Numbered from the stretch's first letter, positions 1 to 7,163 are shown. The stretch: DNA of 9,212 nucleotides from Desulfurococcales archaeon (GCA_015522345.1 WAML01000191.1:1-9212), one strand, 5' to 3'. The notes: a model not told the origin generated them from the letters alone. Translations and numbers: made by a program.

Positions 1-801
1 GATTTAGAGGATCTAAAGAATAAAATAGATAATGAAACTCTTGCAGTATATGTAGAGAATCCGAGTTTTCTTGGAACTATAGAAGTTAATGCTAAAGATA
101 TTGGAGAAATAGTTCATGATAAAAACGCAATATACATCATGGGGGTAGATCCTATAAGTCTAGGTCTCTTAGAAGCTCCTGGAAAACTAGGTGCTGATAT
201 AGTTGTTGGAGATGGGCAACCGCTCGGCCTAGGATTAAACTATGGTGGTCCGTACCTAGGTATTTTCGCTACAAAAGATGATATAAAGTATATTAGACAA
301 ATGCCTGGGAGGATCATAGGTTTAACCACAACAATCGATGGACGAGAAAAAGCGTTTGCAATGGTTCTACAGACTAGAGAACAACATATACGGAGAGAGA
401 GGGCAACATCTAATATATGTACTAATGAAACACTATGTGCTATTGGAGCAGCTGTCTATATAGCTTTAATGGGTAGAGAAGGATTTAGGAAAATAGGCGA
501 GTTAATATATTATAGATCACATTATGCGGCAAAGAAGATCAATGAAATAACTGGTGTAAAAGCTCCAAAGTTTAAAGGAGAGTTCTTCAAGGAATTTGTA
601 GTAGACTTCAACGATACTGGAATAGAGTATACTGAGATCCACAGAAGATTACTCGATAAAGGTGTTCACGGAGGATTATATCTACGTAAATGGTTTCCAG
701 AATTCGGTGAATCGGCTCTATACTGTGTTACAGAACTACATACTAAAAGAGACATAGACTTGCTTGTTTCACTTCTCAAAGATATAGTGGAAAGGGGTTG
801 A
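1..801 (+). CDS. gcvPA: Glycine dehydrogenase (decarboxylating) subunit 1, GcvPA (5' truncated by window edge)
   Basis: This is the C-terminal 266 residues of the alpha half of the two-subunit glycine decarboxylase (P-protein). With GcvPB it removes CO2 from glycine and passes the aminomethyl group to lipoylated H-protein. Frame 1 is open from base 1, so the gene starts outside the window; family members are about 440-450 aa, so roughly 60 percent is present. Recognisable segments are GDGQPLGLGLNYGGPYLG and the family signature RATSNICTNE (visible residues 134-143), followed by a helix and a C-terminal alpha/beta domain. The PLP lysine belongs to the partner subunit, so none is expected here. 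The TGA stop at 799-801 touches the start region of gcvPB, which points to an operon with translational coupling. The family call is secure. Only the N-terminus and the upstream context (gcvT/gcvH?) are unknown. Confidence 0.95.
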   Translation, partial: DLEDLKNKIDNETLAVYVENPSFLGTIEVNAKDIGEIVHDKNAIYIMGVDPISLGLLEAPGKLGADIVVGDGQPLGLGLNYGGPYLGIFATKDDIKYIRQMPGRIIGLTTTIDGREKAFAMVLQTREQHIRRERATSNICTNETLCAIGAAVYIALMGREGFRKIGELIYYRSHYAAKKINEITGVKAPKFKGEFFKEFVVDFNDTGIEYTEIHRRLLDKGVHGGLYLRKWFPEFGESALYCVTELHTKRDIDLLVSLLKDIVERG

Positions 802-2372
802 TGGGAATGAATGTATTTAGACAAGCTAAATGGCCTGAACCAATAATATTTGAGTTAGGTAGGAGTGGGCGTATTGGATTTCTTGTACCAGATCCAGAGC
901 CTGAAGTAAAGGAGTATGTTGGAGAAATAAGTATTCCTGAGAAAATAATTAGAAAACAACCACCTAATCTACCTGAGTTGTCTGAGGTAGAGGTTTTAAG
1001 GCATTTCATAAACTTATCGCAGATGAGCTATGGAGTAGATAATGGTCCTTTGCCTCTAGGTTCTTGTACAATGAAGTATAATCCTAGAATAGCATATGAA
1101 GTATCTCAGGATCAAAGGATTGCATTACTTCATCCACTACAGGATGAAGATACTGTGCAAGGAATTTTAGAAATACTGTATTATCTACAGAAATGGCTAG
1201 CTAATATAACTGGAATGGACTATTGTAGCCTACATCCTGCAGCAGGCGCTCATGGAGAATTTGCTGGAGTTCTCATGATTCGTAAATACCATGAATTACG
1301 TGGACAACTTGATATAAAGAAAGAAATTATAGTACCTGATTCAGCCCACGGAACTAATCCAGCAAGTTCGGCTATGGGTGGTTTTAAAGTAGTTGAAGTA
1401 CCTTCGGATAGAGACGGTAATGTGGATATTGATGCATTAAAAGAAGTTGTTTCAGAGAGTACTGCAGGGCTTATGATAACTAATCCTAGTACTCTAGGAT
1501 TATTTGAAGAAAGAATAACCGAGATAGCTGAACTAATACATTCAGTAGACGGACTCTTATACTATGATGGAGCTAATTTAAACGGTATAATGGGGTATAC
1601 TCGGCCAGGAGATATGGGCTTCGATATAGCTCATATAAATATACATAAGACCTTTGGAGCACCCCATGGAGGCGGCGGTCCTGGGGCAGGACCTGTTTGT
1701 ATAAAGAATAGAGTCGTTGATGAAGAGAGGGGTATTACGTTGAAGGATTTGCTTCCGGGTCCCAGAGTAGTATATGATGATGAAAAAGGCATGTATAGAC
1801 TAGTTTTTCCCGGGAAATACTCAATAGGATGGTTGAAAGCGTTCTTTGGAAACATAGTGCCTCTTGTATGGGGGTTTGTCTATATCGCGATGCTTGGGAG
1901 CAAGGGGTTAAAGGAGGTTACTGAACAAGCAGTCATAAACACTAACTACTTTATAAAGTTGGTACGGGGAACAAAAGGATACTCTATACCCTATGGAGAA
2001 AATAGGTTTAGAAAACACGAAGTAGTATTGAGTGCGGAGCCTATGAAAAAAGATATTGATGTTACAGCAGAAGACGTCTCTAAAGCATTGCTGGATAAAG
2101 GATTGTATGCTCCAACAATATACTTTCCATTAATAGTTAAAGAAGCTTTAATGACAGAGTTTACCGAGACCGAGACTCTAGAGAATATAGAGAGATATGC
2201 TAATGCACTAAAGGATATATCTAGACAAGCATATCATAGCCCGGAGAATATGAAGAAACATCCAGTAAATACTAGTGTAACTAGGATAGATCAAGTTAAA
2301 GCAAATAGACCTAGAACAATGGCTCCTACTTGGAGAGTTTATTTAAAGAAATTTAAGTCTATAAAAAAGTAG
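801..2372 (+). CDS. gcvPB: Glycine dehydrogenase (decarboxylating) subunit 2, GcvPB
   Basis: This is the PLP-carrying beta half of the split P-protein of the glycine cleavage system, about 523 aa and close to the family's usual 480-520. Visible motifs are the N-terminal signature NGPLPLGSCTMKYNPRI (residues 81-97), DSAHGTNPASSAMGGF in the middle, and NIHKTFGAPHGGGGPGAG, whose lysine (about residue 283) is the expected Schiff-base lysine for PLP. The C-terminus is basic. Three start codons are possible: TTG 798, ATG 801 and ATG 807. ATG 801 shares a base with the gcvPA stop (TGATG). ATG 807 has GGGGTTGA at better Shine-Dalgarno spacing, so the true start could be 6 bases downstream. The gene lies between gcvPA and lpd in one transcript direction, and the gap to lpd is 12 bp. 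An intact, normal-looking gene. Confidence 0.96.
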   Translation: MGMNVFRQAKWPEPIIFELGRSGRIGFLVPDPEPEVKEYVGEISIPEKIIRKQPPNLPELSEVEVLRHFINLSQMSYGVDNGPLPLGSCTMKYNPRIAYEVSQDQRIALLHPLQDEDTVQGILEILYYLQKWLANITGMDYCSLHPAAGAHGEFAGVLMIRKYHELRGQLDIKKEIIVPDSAHGTNPASSAMGGFKVVEVPSDRDGNVDIDALKEVVSESTAGLMITNPSTLGLFEERITEIAELIHSVDGLLYYDGANLNGIMGYTRPGDMGFDIAHINIHKTFGAPHGGGGPGAGPVCIKNRVVDEERGITLKDLLPGPRVVYDDEKGMYRLVFPGKYSIGWLKAFFGNIVPLVWGFVYIAMLGSKGLKEVTEQAVINTNYFIKLVRGTKGYSIPYGENRFRKHEVVLSAEPMKKDIDVTAEDVSKALLDKGLYAPTIYFPLIVKEALMTEFTETETLENIERYANALKDISRQAYHSPENMKKHPVNTSVTRIDQVKANRPRTMAPTWRVYLKKFKSIKK

Positions 2373-2384
2373 CGGTAGATTAAA

Positions 2385-3767
2385 ATGAAGTACGATGTAG
2401 TGGTACTAGGCGGCGGCATAGGAGGGTATTCAGCAGCTATAAAACTAGTTCATCGTGGATACAAAGTAGCTCTTGTAGAAGAGAATCTCTTAGGCGGAGA
2501 ATGTACTAACTATGGCTGTGTCCCTTCTAAAGCATTATATAAGATTGCCCAGTCTATGAAGGGATTAAGTAAAGTTGTTAAAACAACTCCAAGGATAGAT
2601 AAGGACAAGGTTATTTCATGGATAGAAGCTATGGTATTAAGGGCTAGGAACGGTATTGAGTATCTTCTAGAAAAATATGGAGTTAAGACATTATTTGGAA
2701 AAGGTATTATAAAGAATAGTCACACTGTTAGAGTTCATCTAAGAAATGGTGGCAAAGTAGATGTTGAAGGAAGAAATATAGTTGTAGCTACCGGAACCGA
2801 TCCATTAGCGCTCCAAGGGATTGATGTAGATCATGAAGTTGTTTTAACTAATAGAGATATATTTTCTATCGAAATACCGGATTCTATTTTAATAATAGGT
2901 GGCGGAGCTATTGGAGTAGAAATGGCTTATGCACTTAGTTCTCTAGGAGTTAAAACATATCTAGTAGAGGCAATGAAGCGTATATTACCGTTTACAGACG
3001 CCGACGTATCTAGAACTATAGAGCGTTTCCTCAAGAAAGAAAATAGTGTTGAAATCTATAAGAATATCCTAGTGAAAAGAATTCAGAGGATTAAAGGTAG
3101 AGCATTAGTAGAGCTCAGCAATGGTTCTTCAATAGAAGTTGATAAAGTATTGATAGCTATTGGACGTAGACCTAGGGCTTCAGGAATAGGTTTAGACACA
3201 AACAATGTTAAAACAGATGCAAAGGGGTATGTAGTAGTAGATGAGAATTGTAGGACAACTAATCCAAGGATATACGCTACAGGCGATGTTACAGGTCCTC
3301 CTCTTCTCGCGCATAAAGCTCTGATTGAATCCACTATTTTATCACAATATATAGCCTATGGTAAATCCATGGTTAAGAGGCCTGAAGAAAAGGATATACC
3401 AACAGCTATCTTTAGTGGTTTAGAAGTAGCTTATATAGGTTATACTGAAGAATATTTGAAGGAAAGAGGAGTAAAGTATAAACGAGTTAAAATGCCTATG
3501 GGCTATATGTCTGCTGTAGCAATAAAGGATGGAGAATATAGTTTTGTAAAAATGCTTCTTGATGAAAACAATAATGTTTTAGGAATACATATAGTTGCAC
3601 CAAATGCTTCAGAAGTTATTGCAGCATTTATGCCTATATACTATAAAATGCTTAGTCTAGAAAAAGCACAATACATTCCATACCAGCACTTGAGTGTTTC
3701 AGAAGTAGTTAGAGAATTTGCAGAATTCTTACTAGGAGAACCAGTTCATATATTTTTAAAGAAATAG
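2385..3767 (+). CDS. lpdA: Dihydrolipoamide dehydrogenase (glycine cleavage L-protein / E3)
   Basis: This is a 460-aa FAD- and NAD-dependent flavoprotein disulfide reductase that reoxidises dihydrolipoyl groups, here probably on H-protein. In order: an N-terminal FAD fold with GGGIGG (residues 9-14); the redox-active pair in GGECTNYGCVPSK (Cys40 and Cys45, spaced CxxxxC); an NAD fold with GGGAIG (172-177) and an acidic Glu195 at the end of the second strand, which favours NAD over NADP; the second FAD motif YATGDVTG (Asp301); and a C-terminal dimerisation domain. The His-Glu pair is present as His435 and Glu440 in HLSVSE, where most E3 enzymes have HPTxSE. ATG 2385 follows a weak GGTAGAT ribosome site 12 bp after gcvPB. 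A mercuric- or other disulfide-reductase role is possible from the family alone. The operon position favours L-protein. Confidence 0.92.
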   Translation: MKYDVVVLGGGIGGYSAAIKLVHRGYKVALVEENLLGGECTNYGCVPSKALYKIAQSMKGLSKVVKTTPRIDKDKVISWIEAMVLRARNGIEYLLEKYGVKTLFGKGIIKNSHTVRVHLRNGGKVDVEGRNIVVATGTDPLALQGIDVDHEVVLTNRDIFSIEIPDSILIIGGGAIGVEMAYALSSLGVKTYLVEAMKRILPFTDADVSRTIERFLKKENSVEIYKNILVKRIQRIKGRALVELSNGSSIEVDKVLIAIGRRPRASGIGLDTNNVKTDAKGYVVVDENCRTTNPRIYATGDVTGPPLLAHKALIESTILSQYIAYGKSMVKRPEEKDIPTAIFSGLEVAYIGYTEEYLKERGVKYKRVKMPMGYMSAVAIKDGEYSFVKMLLDENNNVLGIHIVAPNASEVIAAFMPIYYKMLSLEKAQYIPYQHLSVSEVVREFAEFLLGEPVHIFLKK

Positions 3768-3770
3768 AAA

Positions 3771-3780
3771 CAATTTTTAA
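3771..3780 (+). terminator. Possible oligo-T terminator after lpdA
   Basis: A short T5 run (3774-3778) begins 7 bases after the lpdA stop. Archaeal transcription often ends at oligo-T without a hairpin. The run is short and the region is AT-rich throughout, so this is only a candidate end point for the gcvP-lpd transcript. Confidence 0.3.
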
Positions 3781-3805
3781 ACCCACATATATTCCACAAA
3801 TAGTT

Positions 3806-3835
3806 TTAACATAGATCAACTTAAGTTAATGTTAA
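3806..3835. repeat. Inverted repeat upstream of the por operon (candidate operator)
   Basis: The arms TTAACAT (3806-3812) and ATGTTAA (3829-3835) are perfect reverse complements separated by 16 bases. Inside lies a 10-bp palindrome, AACTTAAGTT (3818-3827), whose centre is offset by 2 bases from the outer repeat. GTTAAT also occurs twice in tandem (3825-3836). The block sits about 20 bases upstream of the TATA-like element for porC, a position suited to a regulator site. The region is AT-rich, so chance is a real alternative. Confidence 0.35.
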
Positions 3836-3845
3836 TAATATCGGT

Positions 3846-3890
3846 CAATATATGTATATATCGTAAATACTTGTAGATACAGAGTTATTT
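3846..3890 (+). promoter_or_regulatory. Putative promoter of the por operon
   Basis: The 152-bp gap between lpdA and porC holds a TATA-like stretch, TATATGTATATATC (about 3849-3862). By the usual archaeal spacing, transcription would start about 25 bases downstream, near 3883-3890, leaving a leader of some 30-35 bases. That leader contains a GGTGTA ribosome site (3910-3915) before the GTG start. The exact TATA register and the start site are inferred. Confidence 0.45.
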
Positions 3891-3919
3891 GCTCTTACAA
3901 CAATGTAGTGGTGTAGAAA

Positions 3920-4510
3920 GTGCTTATTGAGATATTATTCTATGGTAGAGGAGGCCAAGGAGGTGTAACAGCAGCTAATATACTGGTCGGTGCGGCTTTA
4001 AAGCAGGGATTATATGGTCAAGGATTTCCATTCTTTGGAGCTGAGAGACGAGGAGCGCCTGTTAAAGCATTTGCTAGGATAAGTGATAAACCTATATTAA
4101 GGCATGGAATGTTTAATGATGCAGATGTACTAGTAATCCTCGATCAAGGGCTCATTGAATCGGGTATAGCTAAAGGTATACCAGTACGTAATAAGGGATA
4201 TATTATAGCTAATGTTAGAGACGAGGCCTTAATAGATCCTAAGAACTTTTCATTGAAAGGCGAAGCCAAAGTCTTTGTAGTAGATGCTACATCTATTGCT
4301 ATTAAGAATAAATTGATAGTAGCTGGATGGCCTGTAGTAAATACTTCAATGCTTGGTGCTTTTGCTAAAGCACTTAATGTTATATCTATAGACAATGTTG
4401 TTGAAGCCATTAAAGAATACTTTGGAGATAGAATAGGTGAAGCTAATGCTAAAGCAGCCTATGATGCATATAATGAAACAAAGTTTTTTGGAGAAATACG
4501 TGTTAGGTGA
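3920..4510 (+). CDS. porC: Pyruvate (2-oxoacid):ferredoxin oxidoreductase, gamma subunit
   Basis: This 196-aa subunit of the four-subunit 2-oxoacid:ferredoxin oxidoreductase is the CoA-related gamma domain. It matches the family's typical 180-200 residues. The N-terminus carries YGRGGQGG (residues 8-15), followed by the conserved FFGAERRGAPV block (38-48) and an ILD segment, as in other gamma chains. The start is GTG 3920: an in-frame TAG at 3914-3916 rules out anything further upstream, and GGTGTA at 3910-3915 provides the ribosome site. It is the first gene of a gamma-delta-alpha-beta cluster. Its TGA stop lies inside the Shine-Dalgarno motif used by the delta gene. Substrate choice (pyruvate, 2-ketoisovalerate or 2-oxobutyrate) cannot be read from this subunit. 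Confidence 0.93.
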   Translation: MLIEILFYGRGGQGGVTAANILVGAALKQGLYGQGFPFFGAERRGAPVKAFARISDKPILRHGMFNDADVLVILDQGLIESGIAKGIPVRNKGYIIANVRDEALIDPKNFSLKGEAKVFVVDATSIAIKNKLIVAGWPVVNTSMLGAFAKALNVISIDNVVEAIKEYFGDRIGEANAKAAYDAYNETKFFGEIRVR

Positions 4511-4515
4511 TTAAA

Positions 4516-4791
4516 ATGACTCTAGTAGTTCCTTCAAAATACAAGATTCCTTTAGCTAAACCTGTAGCTGGTGTAGCAGGTAAAACAGGTACGTGGAGAT
4601 GGATAAAGCCTATTGTAGATAATAATAAGTGCGTTAAATGTTTTCTATGCGAAATCTATTGTCCTGAGAACACTATACTTGTTGATCCAGAGAAGGGAGT
4701 TACAATAGATTATGAGTATTGTAAAGGCTGTGGAATATGTGCATCAGTATGTCCTGTAAAAGCTATTGAAATGATTAGAGAAGGTGATTAA
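4516..4791 (+). CDS. porD: Pyruvate (2-oxoacid):ferredoxin oxidoreductase, delta subunit (2x[4Fe-4S] ferredoxin-like)
   Basis: This 91-aa electron-transfer subunit carries two [4Fe-4S] clusters that pass electrons from the catalytic beta subunit to ferredoxin. The N-terminal TGTWRWIKPIVD block (residues 24-35) is typical of delta chains. Cluster ligands are Cys39, 42, 45, 49 (CVKCFLCEIYCP) and Cys69, 72, 75, 79 (CKGCGICASVCP), each CxxCxxCxxxCP. The start chosen is ATG 4516, with AGGTGATTA (4505-4513) just ahead of it. A GTG at 4507, overlapping the porC stop, would add three residues (M-I-K) but lies within that ribosome-binding motif. The stop TAA (4789-4791) sits 3 bases before the alpha start. 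All ligands are intact. Confidence 0.95.
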   Translation: MTLVVPSKYKIPLAKPVAGVAGKTGTWRWIKPIVDNNKCVKCFLCEIYCPENTILVDPEKGVTIDYEYCKGCGICASVCPVKAIEMIREGD

Positions 4792-4797
4792 TGAATG
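4783..4797 (+). promoter_or_regulatory. Ribosome binding site and decoy ATG at the delta-alpha junction
   Basis: GGTGATTA (4783-4790) runs into the porD stop. An ATG at 4791 sits almost on top of the motif, is out of frame and ends after five codons. The ATG at 4795 has normal spacing and opens the porA frame. Spacing, not the first ATG, appears to choose the start. Confidence 0.6.
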
Positions 4798-5991
4798 GCT
4801 CTAACTAAGCAAACTCGTAATATAAAGGTTCTAACAGGAAATTATGCAGTAGCACTTGCAGCTAAAATGGCTAGAGTAGATGTTGTAGCAGCATACCCAA
4901 TAACTCCACAGACCAGTATAGTAGAGAAACTAGCAGAGTATATAGATAGGGGAGAACTAGATGCTGAAATGATACGTGTTGAAAGCGAGCATTCTGCTTT
5001 AGCTGCTACATTTGGAGCAGCCGTTGCTGGAGCAAGAGCTTTTACTGCTACAAGTAGCCATGGACTACTTTACATGCATGAATGGGTTCACTGGGTCTCT
5101 AGAGCAAGAATACCAGTGGTAATGGCTATAGTTACTAGAACCATAGGTACTCCATGGAATATATGGCCTGACCACAGCGACTTCCTTGACCAAAGAGATA
5201 CTGGCTGGATAATGGGCTTTGGAATGGATAATCAAGAAGTCTTTGACCTAGTCATTCAAGCGTTTAAGATAAGTGAAGACCCTAGAGTATACTTGCCTGT
5301 AATGATAGGTCTTGAAGGATTCATCCTAGGCCATACCTCCATGCCTGTAGAAGTTCCTGAACAAAACCTCGTAGATGAATGGCTTGGGCCGCGGAGACAA
5401 GGATACGTCATAGATGGAAAAGAGCCTTTGGCTCTAGGAAACCTAGCATGGCCTGAAGATACTGAGGAAATGTTCATGGATATACAGAGGGCTATGGAAG
5501 AAGCTAAGAAAGTTATTAAAGAAGTTGATGAAAGTTATGGAGAAGTATTTGGCCGTAAATACGGTGGTTTAATTAATTGCTATAGATGTACTGATGCCAA
5601 ATTCCATGTGGTATCCATGGGTGCTTGGAGCGGCGATATAATGGAAGCTATAAATTTGCTGCGCGAAGAAGGATATCCTATTGGATTAATAAGAATAAGA
5701 TTTGTGAGACCTTTCCCAGACGAAGAAATCTATGGTATTACTGGCAATTCTAGGGGTATAATAGTATTTGATAGAGCAATAAGTTTTGGAAGCATGGGAC
5801 CCATATACCTTGACTTAGTAGGAGGCATGTTAAAGCATACAAGGAAACTACCTTACATAAGAAATGTAGTTGCCGGCATTGGTGGAGTAAATGTTACCTA
5901 TGAAGAATTCTACAGCATTATACGTGATACAATAGATTCTCTTGAGAAAGGTGTAGAACCCCCTGTTTTCACCTGGTATCATAAGAGGTGA
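4795..5991 (+). CDS. porA: Pyruvate (2-oxoacid):ferredoxin oxidoreductase, alpha subunit
   Basis: The 398-aa alpha chain forms the pyrimidine-binding half of the thiamine diphosphate site, together with the beta chain. AYPITPQTSIVEKL (from residue 33) is the diagnostic N-terminal motif. RVESEHSA follows, and its Glu63 matches the conserved glutamate that contacts the thiamine aminopyrimidine in characterised enzymes. Next comes GARAFTATSSHGLLYMHEWV. The C-terminal half (from about residue 270) has the transketolase-like C-terminal domain, with SMGAWSGDIMEAI and FVRPFPDEEI. Length is normal (about 390-400). ATG 4795 is the first possible start because TGA precedes it in frame. It lies 3 bp after porD. 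The end of the gene carries the perfect GAGGTGATC motif that serves porB. Confidence 0.96.
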   Translation: MALTKQTRNIKVLTGNYAVALAAKMARVDVVAAYPITPQTSIVEKLAEYIDRGELDAEMIRVESEHSALAATFGAAVAGARAFTATSSHGLLYMHEWVHWVSRARIPVVMAIVTRTIGTPWNIWPDHSDFLDQRDTGWIMGFGMDNQEVFDLVIQAFKISEDPRVYLPVMIGLEGFILGHTSMPVEVPEQNLVDEWLGPRRQGYVIDGKEPLALGNLAWPEDTEEMFMDIQRAMEEAKKVIKEVDESYGEVFGRKYGGLINCYRCTDAKFHVVSMGAWSGDIMEAINLLREEGYPIGLIRIRFVRPFPDEEIYGITGNSRGIIVFDRAISFGSMGPIYLDLVGGMLKHTRKLPYIRNVVAGIGGVNVTYEEFYSIIRDTIDSLEKGVEPPVFTWYHKR

Positions 5992-6001
5992 TCTATGGAT
6001 G
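5985..6001 (+). promoter_or_regulatory. Full-length Shine-Dalgarno site and decoy ATG at the alpha-beta junction
   Basis: GAGGTGATC (5985-5993) is a full match to the complement of the usual archaeal 16S rRNA 3' end, and it contains the porA stop TGA (5989-5991). An out-of-frame ATG at 5995 stops after three codons. The real porB ATG at 5999 has 5-base spacing from the motif. Confidence 0.7.
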
Positions 6002-6895
6002 TCTAGACAAATTCCTCCCCTGCCTAAATATATGAGGGATACACTATACCCAGGACACCCGGCCTGCCATGGATGCCCTATTCCTATCGGTATGAAGACT
6101 GTTTTAGCTGCTTTAGGTAAGAATACTATATTTGTAATACCAGCTAGTTGTACATCTATTGTAGCTGGTGCTTGGCCAGGTAATTCTATTAATGCTAGTG
6201 TAGTTCATGTAGCTTTTGCCAGTGCAGCATCGGTAGCTTCAGGTATTGCAGAGGCATTGAAGAAGCGAGGTATAAGGGATGTACATGTTGTTGCTTGGGC
6301 TGGCGATGGAGGTACAGCTGATATAGGTATGGCTAGTTTGTCGGGAGCTGCTGAAAGAAACCATAATATAATATATATTATGTACGATAATGAAGCCTAT
6401 ATGAATACTGGTATACAAAGAAGTAGTGCTACACCATTGGGTGCATGGACTACAACAACTCCTCTAGGAAAGAGAGAGCCTAAGAAAGATGTAGCTAGAA
6501 TAATGATAGCCCATGGGGTACCCTATGTTGCTACAGCTAGCGTAGGCTATCCACACGACCTCTATGCTAAAATTAAAAAAGCCGCTAGTATACCAGGCTT
6601 TAAATTCATACACTTACACGCACCATGTCCTACTGGATGGAGGTTTGATCCGGGGCAAACAATTAAAGTTGCACAATTAGCTGTAGAAACAGGGTTATGG
6701 GTACTCTACGAATACTATAATGGTAGAATACATTTATCAGGGCCAAGTAGACCCTACATTGACAAATCTAAGAGAAAACCGATAATAGAGTATTTGCGTC
6801 TCCAAGGACGCTTTAAAGGTATTAGTGAAGAAGAGATTAAGGCAATAGAGCACTACGTAGATGAATTATGGGACTGGATTAAAAGACACATGTAA
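5999..6895 (+). CDS. porB: Pyruvate (2-oxoacid):ferredoxin oxidoreductase, beta subunit
   Basis: The 298-aa beta chain binds the diphosphate and Mg end of thiamine diphosphate and carries the cluster nearest the cofactor. Cys23 and Cys26 (HPACHGCPIPIG), Cys51 (PASCTS) and Cys210 (HAPCPTGW) are the four expected [4Fe-4S] ligands. The thiamine diphosphate motif begins at AWAGDGG (Asp103) and continues to YDNEAYMNTG (Asp130, Asn131). Length is normal for archaeal beta chains. The start ATG 5999 is fixed by the strong ribosome site at 5985-5993. This is the last gene of the por cluster and is followed by a T-rich stretch, then convergent Sec61-beta. It produces acyl-CoA, CO2 and reduced ferredoxin together with porC, porD and porA. 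Confidence 0.96.
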   Translation: MSRQIPPLPKYMRDTLYPGHPACHGCPIPIGMKTVLAALGKNTIFVIPASCTSIVAGAWPGNSINASVVHVAFASAASVASGIAEALKKRGIRDVHVVAWAGDGGTADIGMASLSGAAERNHNIIYIMYDNEAYMNTGIQRSSATPLGAWTTTTPLGKREPKKDVARIMIAHGVPYVATASVGYPHDLYAKIKKAASIPGFKFIHLHAPCPTGWRFDPGQTIKVAQLAVETGLWVLYEYYNGRIHLSGPSRPYIDKSKRKPIIEYLRLQGRFKGISEEEIKAIEHYVDELWDWIKRHM

Positions 6896-6920
6896 TACAA
6901 GGTATCATTATTTAATCACA

Positions 6921-6935
6921 TTATTTTTTACTTTT
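6921..6935 (+). terminator. Oligo-T terminator candidate of the por operon
   Basis: A T6 run (6924-6929) and a T4 run (6932-6935) lie 26-40 bases after the porB stop, between convergent genes. This is the typical form of an intrinsic archaeal terminator. No clear hairpin precedes it. The rest of the 88-bp spacer (6896-6983) shows nothing else recognisable. Confidence 0.5.
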
Positions 6936-6983
6936 ACAAATCAAGGATGCTCTAAAGATCATTTATAGTTTGAGCTAAGTAGT

Positions 6984-7163
6984 TTATGCGAGTGGATATA
7001 GTTTTTGAAGAACAATAACAGCTATTGTTAAAGCCATTGCTATTATAATTATGGTATAAGGCTTCATCTTAATACCTACATCTGCTTCTTCATAAAATCT
7101 TACAAGTCCAGCAGCAGTAAATGGGCCTGGTGCTTCTCTCTTCTTTCTTCCTTTCTTTGGCAT
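6984..7163 (-). CDS. secG: Preprotein translocase Sec61-beta subunit (SecG-type)
   Basis: This 59-aa tail-anchored membrane protein is the small non-essential-type beta subunit of the archaeal SecYE/Sec61 channel. The sequence opens with a basic stretch, MPKKGRKKREAPGP, followed by the family core FTAAGLVRFYEEAD. One hydrophobic membrane helix (about residues 36-57, rich in I, A, L and V) ends near the C-terminus, giving an inside-facing N-terminus. Length (50-65 aa) and order match archaeal Sec61-beta. ATG 7163 is chosen because GGTGAT (7176-7171 on the minus strand) lies 7 bases ahead. The in-frame TTG and GTG upstream (7178, 7175) are part of that ribosome site. It is convergent with porB and divergent from the mazG-like gene, so it is probably transcribed alone. 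Confidence 0.9.
   Translation of the reverse strand: MPKKGRKKREAPGPFTAAGLVRFYEEADVGIKMKPYTIIIIAMALTIAVIVLQKLYPLA

Noticed and set aside
1..801. gcvPA as a broken or truncated pseudogene
   Set aside because: The frame is open to base 1 with conserved content, so the missing part is due to the window edge.
776..1009. Minus-strand open frame antisense to the start of gcvPB
   Set aside because: It lies opposite a strongly conserved gene, has no recognisable domain, and its sequence is what the reverse frame of gcvPB gives.
1631..1855. Minus-strand open frame antisense to the PLP-lysine region of gcvPB
   Set aside because: It is a low-complexity proline- and serine-rich shadow of the glycine-rich GcvPB motif, with no ribosome site.
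3083..3334. Minus-strand open frame within lpdA
   Set aside because: It lies wholly inside a gene with intact motifs and has no family resemblance.
4144..4410. Minus-strand open frame within porC
   Set aside because: It is a shadow of a conserved gene; the composition is typical of a reverse frame.
5256..5477. Minus-strand open frame within porA
   Set aside because: It lies inside porA with no domain and no plausible start context.
5520..5596. Possible C/D box guide RNA inside porA (GTTGATGA near 5523, CTGA near 5591)
   Set aside because: No matching internal D' and C' boxes, wrong overall layout, and the stretch is fully coding.
6896..6983. Small RNA gene between porB and secG
   Set aside because: Only T-rich terminator-like sequence was seen; no stable stem, box motif or promoter.
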